From Phaseolus vulgaris (Eukaryota > Streptophyta > Magnoliopsida > Fabales > Fabaceae): DNA of 64,000 nt. Both the position numbers and the translations under genes were made by a program. The notes below the pieces were generated by a model. It saw nothing but the letters and a program-made list of their open reading frames with translations. It was not told the DNA's origin and did no database searches. This document shows positions 36,318 to 47,094 of the stretch, one piece after another. The stretch is taken from NCBI RefSeq assembly GCF_000499845.2, contig NC_023756.2:5513306-5577305 (forward strand), in the 5' to 3' direction. Each line of letters begins with the position of its first letter. Position 1 is the stretch's first letter.

Positions 36318-37274
36318 TCAGTGGCCTTCGGAGTCGGGATGAGAGGAAGACGAAGCTCCGCTCTCAGCCCGCAGGGCCCGGGTAAGTTGTGACCTCCGCT
36401 GCTGGTTTATCTTCGAACCTGCACCAAGGGAAATGAACATGTTAAAGACACCATGAGGCAAAACACGCGAAGATTTAGAAAGCATCAAAGGCGGAAATTT
36501 CTAAAACAGCCACTCGTACATATATACTTCTCTAGGGTTCCGGCGTTGAACTCCAAACTGATCAAAGTGGCAGAGTCAAAACCCCCCGCCTCAGCCAGGA
36601 TCCGGCAATCCACCTGGTCATTCGGGGTTAGTTTCTTGAAGGGTTTGGACTTTAGAGCTCTCGTCTCCCTTCACCCAGTACAGCGGAAACCCATCCAGGA
36701 CGGAAGGCACGAGATCAGAGCAACAGACTTTGAAAAACCTACCATTCCACCCAGTGAAGGAGTTTTGGAAGGGGGTTAGGAGAACCCTGCCGGGAACGTT
36801 ACTGAAGGTCACCCAAAGGTTGTTCCTTTGCCTCTTCACCTCAAAGAAGTGAAGAAAGATATCAACCGAGGGTGCACACCCTAGAAAGCCAAAAAGTATG
36901 TCAAAAGCCTTGACGAAAGCCCAGCTATTGGGATACAACTGGGCCGGAGCAGCATTAATCTCCGTCAATAGCTCCCTCTCAAACCTGGAGAAGGGTAGGC
37001 GCACGCCGATGCTCTTGAATACCACCTGATAGAAGTAAAAGAAGGGGACCCCGTCGTTGGCTCGTTCATCCCCGCACATTGGCTCCCCTAAAGTGCAAAG
37101 GAGCACAACGATATCGTCGTCGTGCGTCTCCGCGAAGGCACGGTGATCATAGGAGCACGAATCCCCTTTGTGCTCCCTTATGGCCCTGGTAGAAAGCAAG
37201 CACGAGCACTCGTCAAGGAGCTCGCTCGAGGCCCAAGTATACAGGTCCTTGGGGTTAACCCTGGGGGGGAACAT
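36318..37274 (-). pseudogene. Antisense accessory gene 1 of the gypsy element
   Basis: Runs against gag-pol. From the ATG at 37274 (MFPPRVNPKDLYTWASSEL) it has the domain I know as putative gypsy-type transposon / Transposase_28 (PF04195): LPFSRFERELLTEINAAPAQ, PNSWAFVKAFDILFGFLG, FEVKRQRNNLWVTFSNVP and the LDGFPLYW word. A one-base frameshift near 36660 precedes the last part (LISLEFNAGTLEK). A GTATAT donor near 36525 and a GTGCAG acceptor near 36415 would splice to a short last exon ending at TGA about 36318. Role unknown. It lacks the long coiled-coil second exon of its paralogue at 38658-40857. Confidence 0.7.
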
Positions 37275-38657
37275 GAGAAGACATGCCGGAACAGTATCGG
37301 GGAAGGAGTTGGAAGGTTGAAGGAGAATGACTTGCTGGAAATGCGGGGGTAAAACATTGGCTAGAATGAACACTCGAAGAGCTTTTTGCGAGAAGAGAAG
37401 TGGTGCAAGTAGGGTTCGAAAGCACAGAGATGATAAGGGCAGGTGTAAGATTTCGAAGACCTAAATGTTGCAATTCGAGCGCCAAATGACGCAATGGGAG
37501 CACCGTGCTATTGGGCCACGTGTCCGAGGATGGGAGGATGATCCTGGCGTCACTGGTTAACATTCAGAAAAACGTCGCGTCGACAAGATGCCCAAGGGTA
37601 CGATGCGCCGTCGAGAATGGGAGCATCTTGTAGAAACTCAGAATGTGTCAGGATCAAGCCAAGAGAGGGGACGTCCCATCAGACATACGAAGAACGCCAC
37701 GTGGCTGGCAAGGGCGAGACCTTCAACTCTCCGCTACTCCCAGGCGTCGACCAGAGTCGAAGTCAAAGTCAATGCCAAGAAAAAGTTCACGGGTTGACCG
37801 CGCCAGACGTCGCCAAGACGCAGAGGGCGTCGTCAGTGTAAGACGCAGAAGGCGTCGCCAGCATGAGATGCTGAGGGCATCGCCAATACAAATTATCAGC
37901 AGTTTCGCCTCCCCGATACCCATAGGTAGGAAAGACTGTGGAGGGAGACGAAACCGAAGAAGTCAAAGCTAGTCACCTACGGCGTCGCCTCCCCGATACC
38001 CTCAGGTAGGAAAGACTGTGGAGGGAGACGAGATTGCCGAGAGACGAGTAAACCACCGGTAAGGTCGCTCCCCGATACCCTTGGGAAGGAAAGACCATGG
38101 AGGGAATGACCCCTTTGGGGCTTCGCGCCTTCCCGGTGCTTGGCGTTTCTAGACACCCTGAGAGCGATACGGCGCTGCTGTAGCAAGCCTCTCCTTAGGA
38201 GTGGGCGCCAGGCGCCAAGAGCCAAGGGACAGACCGCCTTGGTGTTTGAGACACCCCATGGACGATACGGCGCTGTTAGGCAGGCCTCTCCATGGGCGTG
38301 GGCATCGACGCGTGACCTTGTCCCAAGTGTTTAAGACCCAGAGTAGGTCTCAACTTTTGCGTTGCAGCAATGGTGAAGCTGCTGACGCCTTCACGAGGCA
38401 GGGACCTCACAGACACGAAGGCGGAACAGGTTCCGAGGCACATGTTAGAAGTAAGGTGCCGGGCAAACACGATCGCCCAACACAAGCACAGGCAAAGCAG
38501 TTGGCGCACATAAAAATAAAGAACGAATATGAAGTGGCTACACAAAGCCTATTACCCCAACAAAGTGCAAATAGTCCAAAGGATTTACAAGTTCATCAAA
38601 ATTGGCAGAAACAAATATAAAGTGCAAAGGGTAAAAGTGGCGGTTGAGGGCGACGGT
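37275..38657. repeat. Non-coding spacer between the antisense genes, with repeated words
   Basis: Contains three copies of a block like CTCCCCGATACCCATAGG followed by GGAAAGACTGTGGAGGGAG (about 37910, 37993, 38070), the same block found in both LTRs. A roughly 90-bp stretch with GATACGGCGCTG is duplicated at about 38150-38210 and 38250-38310. Many small open frames here overlap on both strands and look like by-products of high GC. Confidence 0.6.
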
Positions 38658-40857
38658 TCAGTCATCCAGCTCGAGAGGCACGACCTTTCCGTCGACGACA
38701 TGATGGGTGGAATCGCAGTTTGAAACATCGATCCCCGGATTCTCGCAGACGACCTGGGTCAGAGCCTCTTTGAATCCCTCCTCGAAGATGCCAGCCATGT
38801 CGTCGATCAGAGCTTTCTTGGCCTTCTCCAACTCCTCGATGGCGGAGTCCCTGGAAACCACCTGTTTCTCCAGAGCCTCCTTCTCCACTCGGAGCCGGCT
38901 GACCTCGACCTGTAATTTGTCATGGTCAACCTGGAGAAGGCCCAGAGCCTTGGCCTGGGTAGCCATCTCCCCCTCCATCCACTCCAGTTTTTCAGCCTGC
39001 TCGCATCATCGGTCCTTCAAGTCCTTTTGAACCTCTTCGAAAGCTTCGACCATGCCCTGGAGGCTCGTTATTTAAACTTGGAAAGTGACTTCCCGAGCGT
39101 AGAAGTCGGCCTGATGCTCCATCGCCTCACCCAACTGCTTTTCAGCCTCCTTATTGGCCTCTTGCGCCAACTTCAGAGAGGCTTGGTAGGTTTCGTTCTG
39201 GCGTCCCAGAGCTTTTTTCTCCTCCTCCAGTGCTGCGACCCTTGTTTCCAGGGCTTGGAGGGCTTGTGTGTGCAAAGCAGCATTTCTAGCTTGGGCACGC
39301 CAGTCAAGGGCCACGGCCAAGAAGGCTCCCAAGTAGAAGGGCATTCCCTCCCTCCTGTCGGAGCCTTCTGGCATTGATCCCCCGTTGAAGTCCCTCATCA
39401 TATGCATAATTGGAGGAGGGATGGCAATAAGGTCTGGGGCGGCAGCGACGGAGGCAGGAGCGGCAGAGACCTCTGCCGGTGGTGGAGGCGGAGCAGATTC
39501 GGCCCCTTCGCCTGTTTCCTCTTGGACCATTGTGGGAGGAAGAGAGGTAGCACTTGGAGGGTTGTCCCTGAAGGAATTCCCTCCCTGGGGCGACGCTGCT
39601 GGTAGAATGGGAACCCTAGCAGCTTTTCTCCTCTTGAAAACTAGCCCACCGTCAGAGTCTTCGTCATCGGAGAGAATCTCTAATACCCTTTTTCCTTTGT
39701 CAAGGGGGGTTGGAGCAGGTGATGAAGCCACAGCCAGTGGGACTGCGGCGATGGGCGGAGGTGAGCTGGGCATTTGAAGTGGTTGGGGGCTACGTGGGGG
39801 TGGTGAAGATGAGCCTAGTGGGGCTTTGATAGTGGTTGGTGGTGGTAAGGGCAAGGTTAATGAGGGGTTTGGGTTAGCAGCAGGGGCGGAGGAGGCGCCA
39901 GCCTTGGCGGCACGAGCAGCCTTCATCGCTTTCGCCAAGACCATCCTCTTGGAAGCATCCATCACCAATCCTACATTCAGACAAAGCAAATAGCAGAAGT
40001 TAAGGCTAAAGCAGTTATACAAATCCACAAAACGCGCAGATGAACGAGACATAAGGCACTTAGCACAGAGGGAAACAGGTGAAGGAGGCCAATAGGGCAA
40101 ACATGACGCAGTAAAACACAGATAACAGAGGGCAACAAGAGAGGAGCCTCCCTACCAAAGTAAGTGGACAGGGAGTGGGCGTTGTACTCGCACGCGATGA
40201 GTTTCAGCGTGTCGAAAACGATCCCCAGGCCAATCAAGGCCTTGCACATCTCCCTATCAGTAGGGGACAGTTCATCCAGGGCCTTGGCCTTGAGCAGCTC
40301 GGGATGCTCTGTCCAATATAGAGGGAAGCCGTCCAAGGCTGTGGGGTCATGCTTGGCGCAGCACACCCTGAAGAATTTTCCCTTCCAGCTTTTGTACGAG
40401 TTTTGGAAGAGGGAAAGAAGGATCCTGCTAGCGATCCCGGAAAAGCTCACCTAGAAGCTTTTCCCCTGCTTCTTCACCTCGAAGAAGTGTAAAAAGACGT
40501 CCACAGAAGGGAGGATGCCTAGATACCCGCAAAAAATCTGAAAGGCCCGAACGAAGGCCCAACTATTGGGATGTAACTGGGCAGGGGCCGTATTGATTTC
40601 TGTGAGGAGTTCCCTCTCGAAGGGTGTGAACGGAAGGCGTACCCCGATGCATTTAAATACAGTTTGATACATGAAGAAGAAGGGGTTCCCTTTCCTGGGT
40701 CTGTCGTCCACGCAAACAGGTCACCGCGATGATCCTCCAAGTCCTGAAAGGTCGTCAGGGTGGTGCATTCATTTAAAAGGTCGTCAGGGGCCCATGTATA
40801 GAGGGCCTTATAGTCGGTCTTGGGGGGAGAGCTGGACCTTGGTTTCAAGCGCACCAT
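38658..40857 (-). pseudogene. Antisense accessory gene 2 of the gypsy element (two exons)
   Basis: Exon 1, 40857-40156, starts MVRLKPRSSSPPKTDYKAL and carries the same PF04195-like domain as the first antisense gene (LPFTPFERELLTEINTAPAQ, PNSWAFVRAFQIFCGYLG). It has a frameshift near 40705 and a TAG at 40448 where the paralogue has Trp. The intron is 39971-40155, with GTAGGG donor and ATGTAG acceptor, phase 1. Exon 2, 39970-38658, has an Ala/Lys-rich start (MVLAKAMKAARAAKAGAS), a Pro/Ser-rich middle with an acidic SDDEDSD patch, and then a long coiled coil (LETRVAALEEEKKALGRQNE; LRVEKEALEKQVVSRDSAIE). Stops occur at 39072 (TAA) and about 39004 (TGA). Such antisense genes are known from Tat-type elements; their function is not established. 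Confidence 0.75.
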
Positions 40858-41587
40858 GATGCGGATAAATAACTGGAGAAAGAAGAAAGGAAAGGGGTTT
40901 TAACAAGCGATGCCAAGGCAGAAAAGGGAACAAAACCCTAGAAAAATGCCACCCACGCGAGGAAACCCATAAAGGAGGAGAAGAGAACGGAGAAGAACGG
41001 AGGAGTGAAAGAACACAGAAATGCAGAAACATAAACAGTCCCAGGCAGTTCAATACACAACGATGCAATGCGACGAAGAAGAAGAGTCATGGAGATGAAA
41101 AAATCTTACCTTTCAATGTCGAAGTGGGGAAGGAAGGGAAGCGCGAAGGAAAGAGCAGAGATTGCAGAGAAAGAGCTCGAAGTCGATGAACAGTGCGGAA
41201 ATGCAGAGAGAATGGATGAAACAGTGGTTTGAGCGGGGTTTTGGGTAACTTGAACGTTACATTTGCAACCCAAGAGGCGCTAATTGGGGACCGTGTGATC
41301 GTGCCGCGTGTCAAAGGATTAAGCGCTCAAGGGGAGCGCAAAGGACTTTAGAGGCTGACCGTGTGATGAGCCACGTGGCACGTGATTAAGCGTGACCCCA
41401 AAAGGTGTTACTTTCCCCGCTTCAGAGGATGTCCAATCGGCCATTAAGGGCACCCCCATGGTTAAGAGAATGTCACGTCAATAGTTCGAGAAGTGTTAAG
41501 TCAGCAAAGAATGACACGTCACCAGGGTGACACGTGGACGGCGTGGGCGAGACCTTAGTCTTTGCGCTGAAGACAAGTCTTCAGCTT
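40858..41587 (-). other. Upstream region of antisense gene 2
   Basis: On the minus strand a GAAAGGTAAG donor-like site at about 41110 could mark a spliced 5' untranslated exon of the antisense gene. Several CACGTG-type words (about 41370-41390 and 41530) lie here. No coding frame with a recognisable domain. Confidence 0.35.
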
Positions 41588-41603
41588 AAGACTGGGGGGC
41601 TTG
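41588..41603 (+). promoter_or_regulatory. Polypurine tract
   Basis: AAGACTGGGGGGCTTG ends directly at the TG of the 3' LTR. The run of six G in a purine-rich word is the expected primer for plus-strand DNA synthesis. Confidence 0.8.
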
Positions 41604-42775
41604 TGTACCGTCCCGTATCCGGGCGTTGACAAAGTCAAGGTCAAAGTCAACGTCGGGGGTCAAAGTCAACGTAAGGCGTCGCCTAGGTGGGGAGACGCCA
41701 AGTGCCAGCGTCGCCAGGAGGAAGCGTCGCCTAGGTGAAGGTGTCGCCTAGGTGAAGGCATCGCCCAGTTAAGGCGTCGCTAAGGTCAAATTTCACAAAG
41801 GCAAGGCAATCACAGTGTGGCTCCCCGATACCCATAGGTAGGAAAGACCATGGAGGGAGCGACGCCGTGGGAAGGCCTCAAATCCCGATAATCCGGGGTA
41901 GTGAGGAAGAGAAGAGAAAGGTGGCTTCAAGGCCATAGTGATAACGCCAGTGTAGGGCAACCTGACTCGTGAAGTGCCCCTGCCGCCCAGAGACGCCCTT
42001 GGGATAGATACGACTCAAGAGGAGAGTCACGCCCAGGGTAGCCAGGTGCAGGGTACGAGAGGAAGGTAGATACGCTCTCAAAGTGAGTGACTAGATGTTT
42101 GGGGGCATGAGTTGGCACCCAAAAAGTCACCCCTTGCGCAGTTGCACTCCCAAGTAGGAGGACTCACACGAAGAAATGCCCCTAGATGGGGTCACGGCGC
42201 TGTGAGGCCCTCCACGTGTACAGCAGCTAGGTCAGAATAGAAACGCCATTTTGTCAGGTACAAGGTAATTAAGGTTATTTAATACAGTTTCCGTTTTGAG
42301 CGTTTAAGGTACTATAAATGCTCCCAAGCGGTTTAAACGTCTTAAATGCGCTGAACGTTTCATAATTCAATGCGCTTTAAGACGCTTTAAATGCTAGAGT
42401 AGCTTAAATAGCGCCTTGAATGTTGGAAAGGGGGTTGGAACTTTTGGCAAATTTTCCAGAAACACTCTAGTTGCTTGCTCGAGCCTTGAGGTTACGCACA
42501 AGGGACTACGGAAAGATCTTTTGCCAGAACGAGAAAATACACACTAGACACAGTTCCTTTTAACCACCTTCAGAGTGCCATTCACGGTGTTCCGAGACGG
42601 AGGTGCAGAGTTTTTGGTGTTTCTTGCTGGCTGACTTGAGCATCGGAGTGCAAACGGCCGCTAGGGCGCCCTTTTGTCCTTCTTTGCAGGAATCCACAGG
42701 TAACCAGTGGGAAGGAGTCCCTAACTGACGGTTGAGGTCGCGCACAACGACGTCCCAGGTCAACCGGACGGAACA
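41604..42775 (+). repeat. 3' LTR of the gypsy element
   Basis: Same length and ends as the 5' LTR. Internal GGCGTCGCC units are shuffled by small indels (for example an extra GTCGCCTAGGTGAAG unit near 41740). TATAAAT at 42313-42319. (ATT)n DNA resumes at 42776. Confidence 0.95.
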
Positions 42776-44580
42776 ATTATTATTATTATTTTAATTTTAA
42801 AAAATTTCAGTTTCGAGGAAGATTTTAAAAGTTATTATAGCTGGCATTCTTAAATTTATAATTTTAAAATGATGTTAGATTACGGAAAATAATTTTGAAC
42901 CTAAATATCTCATTACTAATTTTAATTAAGACATGAAACTTGGTTAGTAGTTATATATTTTATAAAAAATATTATTATCAATAAAATAATTTTTTTTCTA
43001 TTTTTTTCTATTCATTATTCACTATTTGAATATAAACAATTAGTTTTGTACGTAGTTATAATATAACTATTATTATTATTATTTATAGAGATAGAGTGTT
43101 TCATTTACTATAAGAAAGATGACAAATGCTTATACGATTAATACAACTCTGGATTGAATTTGATATAATTTTGTTCAATTTATATCAAAAGAAGCCCACA
43201 AATTCGTCTTATGTGAAGGACTAAGCCTATTCAATTAATTCGTCTTATGTGAAGGGCTAAGCCTATTACAATTGAATATATGTATATAAAACTGGATTTA
43301 AAACCCTAATTCAGATAATTGTTGAATTCGGCGTTGTTTAACGCATCAACAAGGTCATAAAATATAAAGAAAGGAAGGTCACTAAAAATGTAAAGATAAT
43401 CTTATATACTTTTTGAAGGTTCCTTGGTGATAAGGAACAAGATAGGGTTGCACTTTTAAAGAGTGGTGCAATAGTTATTCACTTGATATTGGAGGCGAAT
43501 TTATAGTCCACAAAAGGAGCGTGTGAGAAGAAAAACAATAGGAAAAGGAAAATAAAAAAGAAGTTTTTATCACCATAGATCGATTGTCTTCAGGATAGAT
43601 TAAGAACAAATCGTAGTAGTGATTGGTGTTTCACCAATTATATTGGTTCTATTATTTTTTTTTATTATGATTTTTAATATGCTTATATATATGTCATGAA
43701 TGATTTATATTTTGTAGACTTCAAACATAACTCTTTTGATTTTACAACATATGTTATAGGCATACTAGAGAATCATACCCCCTAAACCATTGTCACAACT
43801 TCATGTTGTTGTAATCATTCTCATTACAAGAATCCTCAATATCATAATTCGCATGATAATCTTCAGAGTAAGAATTATTAACCTTCACAACCTATTTCAT
43901 CATTTGTTTTTTTTTTTTATCTTTGTTTTTTTTTATCTTGCTCTTTGAATCACTCTCCGACAAGAATTTGAACACATTGGTGAACTCACTACCAAAAAAA
44001 GTGATGGTAAGATAATTTATATTTTAGAGTCCTTAACGGGGTATGATTTGATGAGTAAGAGAAAGAAAAGAAATAATTAAGTAATTTACCATATTGTGAT
44101 CATGGATCATTATTACTCTGAAGATGACTATGTGAACTATGACATCGAGGATTCTAGAGATGAGAATGATTACGAAAATATCAAGTGTAGAAGTAGTTAA
44201 GGAATCGTAATGTGTACTAGTAATGCCTATAAGATAAAAATTTGTTTAATTTTAAATCCATTTGAAAATAAAAGTATATAATATTGTTTTAGAAATATAG
44301 GTAAATGTTAAGACTATGAATTAGGTGAAATAAAGAAAAAAAAGTTATACATACATGTAAATTGTGTGGGTCGCGCCACATAGAAAATTATACTTATTAA
44401 AGTATATTATTTTGGAAATCCTTATAATTGGGAATGGCAGATTCTGCTAAGTGCATTTGGGAGCTTGACAAAGAGATATAAAAATTGTCATAACTTTCAT
44501 ATTATTTGGAAAGACATTCATAAAGACTATATTACTAACATGGTGAAGTTGATTCATGTCTAGAAACTAATTTATAACTT
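42776..44580 (+). repeat. Unit D of the promoter/inverted-repeat family
   Basis: The first 330 bp are AT-rich with nothing recognised. From about 43115 it follows unit C closely: altered TATA region near 43355, leader palindrome near 43622, inverted repeat at about 43775-43930 against 44040-44200, and part of the transposase-like exon (44365-44560). It is cut short where 44565-44715 resembles the old MITE. A 37-bp word ending in CTTATGTGAAGG is duplicated at 43195-43260. Confidence 0.65.
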
Positions 44581-44715
44581 TTTTAGTAATAATATAAACT
44601 ACTTTAGAATCAATACTTTTTAATATAAACAATAGTATATAATTTAGTTAATATAATAATTAATTATTTTTTACCTCTCAAATTAGATTATATTTAATAA
44701 TTTTTTTAGTAGTAA

Positions 44716-46103
44716 AAATATATTTATGTATTGATATTTTAAGTTATCACTACTTTATTAAAATTTAATATTTTTAAACTATCGTACTTAAGAAATAGAT
44801 AACGGTGTATATCCAAATCCATATATCTTACTACTACTAGTAATATTATATTATTATTGTTATTATTACTTTTATTTTTATTTTTTGTTATTATTATTAT
44901 TATTATTATGATATTTTGATGAATGTAATACATATTTATGTGATAATACTTTGATGATGTAGACTCAAAAACATTTGACTTTCATAAATTTCAAATCTAT
45001 TTAAAAAATTACTTACTTCAATTTATATTAAAAGCCCCATAAATTCATTTTATGTGTAAAAAAAAATAAGAGAAAAAAAAAGGCATTTTAAAGTGGGCCA
45101 AGTCCATTACAATTGAACATGTTTATAAAACAACACTCAAAACCCTAATTTACATAATTGTTGGATGCGGCCGTTGTCTAACACATCAACAACGAGCAAT
45201 TTAAGGCTATAAAAAGGAGATCACTAATAGAGTACAAACACAATCTTATATACTTTTGAAGGTTCCTTGGTGATAAGGGGGAGATAGTGTTGTAGTTTCA
45301 AAGAGTGGTGCATTAGCTATCCACTTGATTTTGGAGAAGTTCTTATCACCATAGATCGTCTTTAGTGATAATTAAGGATAAAGCGTAGTAGTGCAGGTGT
45401 TTCACCAACTATATTGGTTCTATTATTTTTCCTATAAATTTGGTTATGATTTTAATAGGCTTTTATCTACTTTTTTCAATTGACAAACACACATTCACTT
45501 TTGAAGAGACAATTTTTCATATGTAAGAATCTTTGGTATTTATTAGGACTTGCTAAAAAATTCGTAGGTGGTTTAGATCAAGGTAGCACTGGGAAGAAGC
45601 AATCAAGTAAGTACTTTATTTTATTATCATGATTTTTTTTTCTTGCTATTTTTATAATTCTTATATAATTATGTTTTTTTTTTGTGTGTGTAGGTACTTG
45701 CAATTATGTTTTTACCTCTTTTCGGGTAATCTTATTTATTAAAATAAAAAAAGTGAGTCAATTTATGGAGTTTTATGTCATTGTTAAGATGATCAAATAC
45801 ATACACATACCTACTAATATATATTTTTGTGAAGAGATAAAATGATTGTTGGTTTTGAACAAGAACATATTATTTTATTGTATAATATTTTTTGTTGATA
45901 TATTTAATATACAAAGTTGTATTTCTTTCACGTTCTACTTTTTGGCTTCCTTTGTGAATCTGAAACAAATAAAAGACACTATTTAATATAAAATAAAGAT
46001 ATATTCATTATTCTACGCTTTTAAATTTGTTTAATGTATTAGAGACCTCAATTGTGAAGGAATTATGGTTCTTAACACTAATATTAAGTTTTTTTTCTTT
46101 TTG

Positions 46104-46153
<50 letters not shown>

Positions 46154-47094
46154 ATCATGAATGGTTTATATTTTGTAGACTTTGAACAAAACACTTTTTA
46201 TTTCAAACATATCTTATAAGCATACTGGTGAAGTACATCTCCTCAACAATTGTGACAACTTCATATTTTCGTAATCATCCTCATCGCAGGAATCCTCAAT
46301 ATTATAGTCTGCATGGTCATCTTCGGAGTAAGAATATTAACCATCACAACTCAATTCATCATTTGGTTATTTACCCTTTTTCTCTGGCTTTTTCAATCAC
46401 TACCCAAAGATTTTGAACACATTGGTGAACTCAGAACCGAAAAAAGTGATTGTGAGTTAATTGATTTTTTAGAGTCCTTGACAGGGTATGGTTTGATGAG
46501 TAAGAGGAAGAGCATAAATAACTAAGTGATTGACCAAATTGTGATCGTGAATCATTATCACTATGAAGATGACCATGTGAACTTTGGCATCGAGGATTCT
46601 TGAGATGAGAATGATCACGACAATCTCAAGTGTAGAAATAGTTAAGGAATAATATGTACACTAGTAATGCGTATAAGATACATTGTGTTTTAATTTTTTG
46701 CCCATTTGAAAATACAAGTTTATAATATTGTTTTAGATATATTGCTAAAGGTATTAGTCATGCCAATTTGGGAATTATACTTATTGAATGAGTTTATTTT
46801 GGGAATCATTTCAATTGGGGAGATTCTACTAATTGCATTTGGGAGCTTGGTAAAGAGACAAAAAAAAATTGTTATGTCTTTCATTTGAATGACATTCATA
46901 AAGACTATATTATTGACATGGTAAAGTTGATTCATTGTTAGAACTTTTTGTAAGTATTTTTATTGTAAATTTTTATGTATTGTAAGGTCTTATAAATCCT
47001 TTTTGTTAATGACACTCAAGATAGAGTAAAATATATTTTGTTCTTGAACTGATTGAACAAACAAAGGAAGACCAATATAAACATGACTTTTAAG
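44716..47094 (+). repeat. Unit E of the promoter/inverted-repeat family
   Basis: Its start (44716-44830) matches 29030-29150, followed by an (ATT)n-rich piece. TATA-like CTATAAAAA at 45207; leader shortened; (TA)n at 46107-46151. The inverted repeat is at about 46228-46385 against 46480-46645, and the transposase-like exon at about 46780-46920 has lost the GAAAA word. The tail is missing, and the unit joins F around 47095 through three tandem copies of a CATCCTAGTTATTA-like word. Confidence 0.65.
46107..46151. repeat. (TA)n microsatellite
   Basis: About 22 uninterrupted TA units. Confidence 0.95.

Larger units (their letters stand above)
29187..42775 (+). mobile_element. Complete, decayed Ty3/gypsy (Tat-type) retrotransposon, 13.6 kb
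   Basis: Bounded by two 1,172-bp LTRs and flanked by ATTAT on each side (29182-29186 and 42776-42780). This is the expected 5-bp duplication, though weak evidence because it lies in an ATT repeat. Order: LTR, primer-binding site, gag, protease, RT, RNase H, a second RNase H-like domain, integrase, a GC-rich minisatellite, two antisense accessory genes, polypurine tract, LTR. A second RNase H plus antisense genes before the 3' LTR fits the Tat lineage. By eye the LTRs differ by roughly two dozen substitutions, mostly transitions, plus small indels. All coding frames are interrupted. Confidence 0.95.

Noticed and set aside
37588..38620. Several overlapping open frames of 60-140 codons
   Set aside because: They lie in the repeat-rich spacer of the gypsy element, overlap on both strands and show no domain; high GC explains them.
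29187..42775. Endogenous plant pararetrovirus
   Set aside because: Paired LTRs, a target duplication, primer-binding site, polypurine tract and an integrase with the full triad identify an LTR retrotransposon; no movement or coat protein domains are seen.
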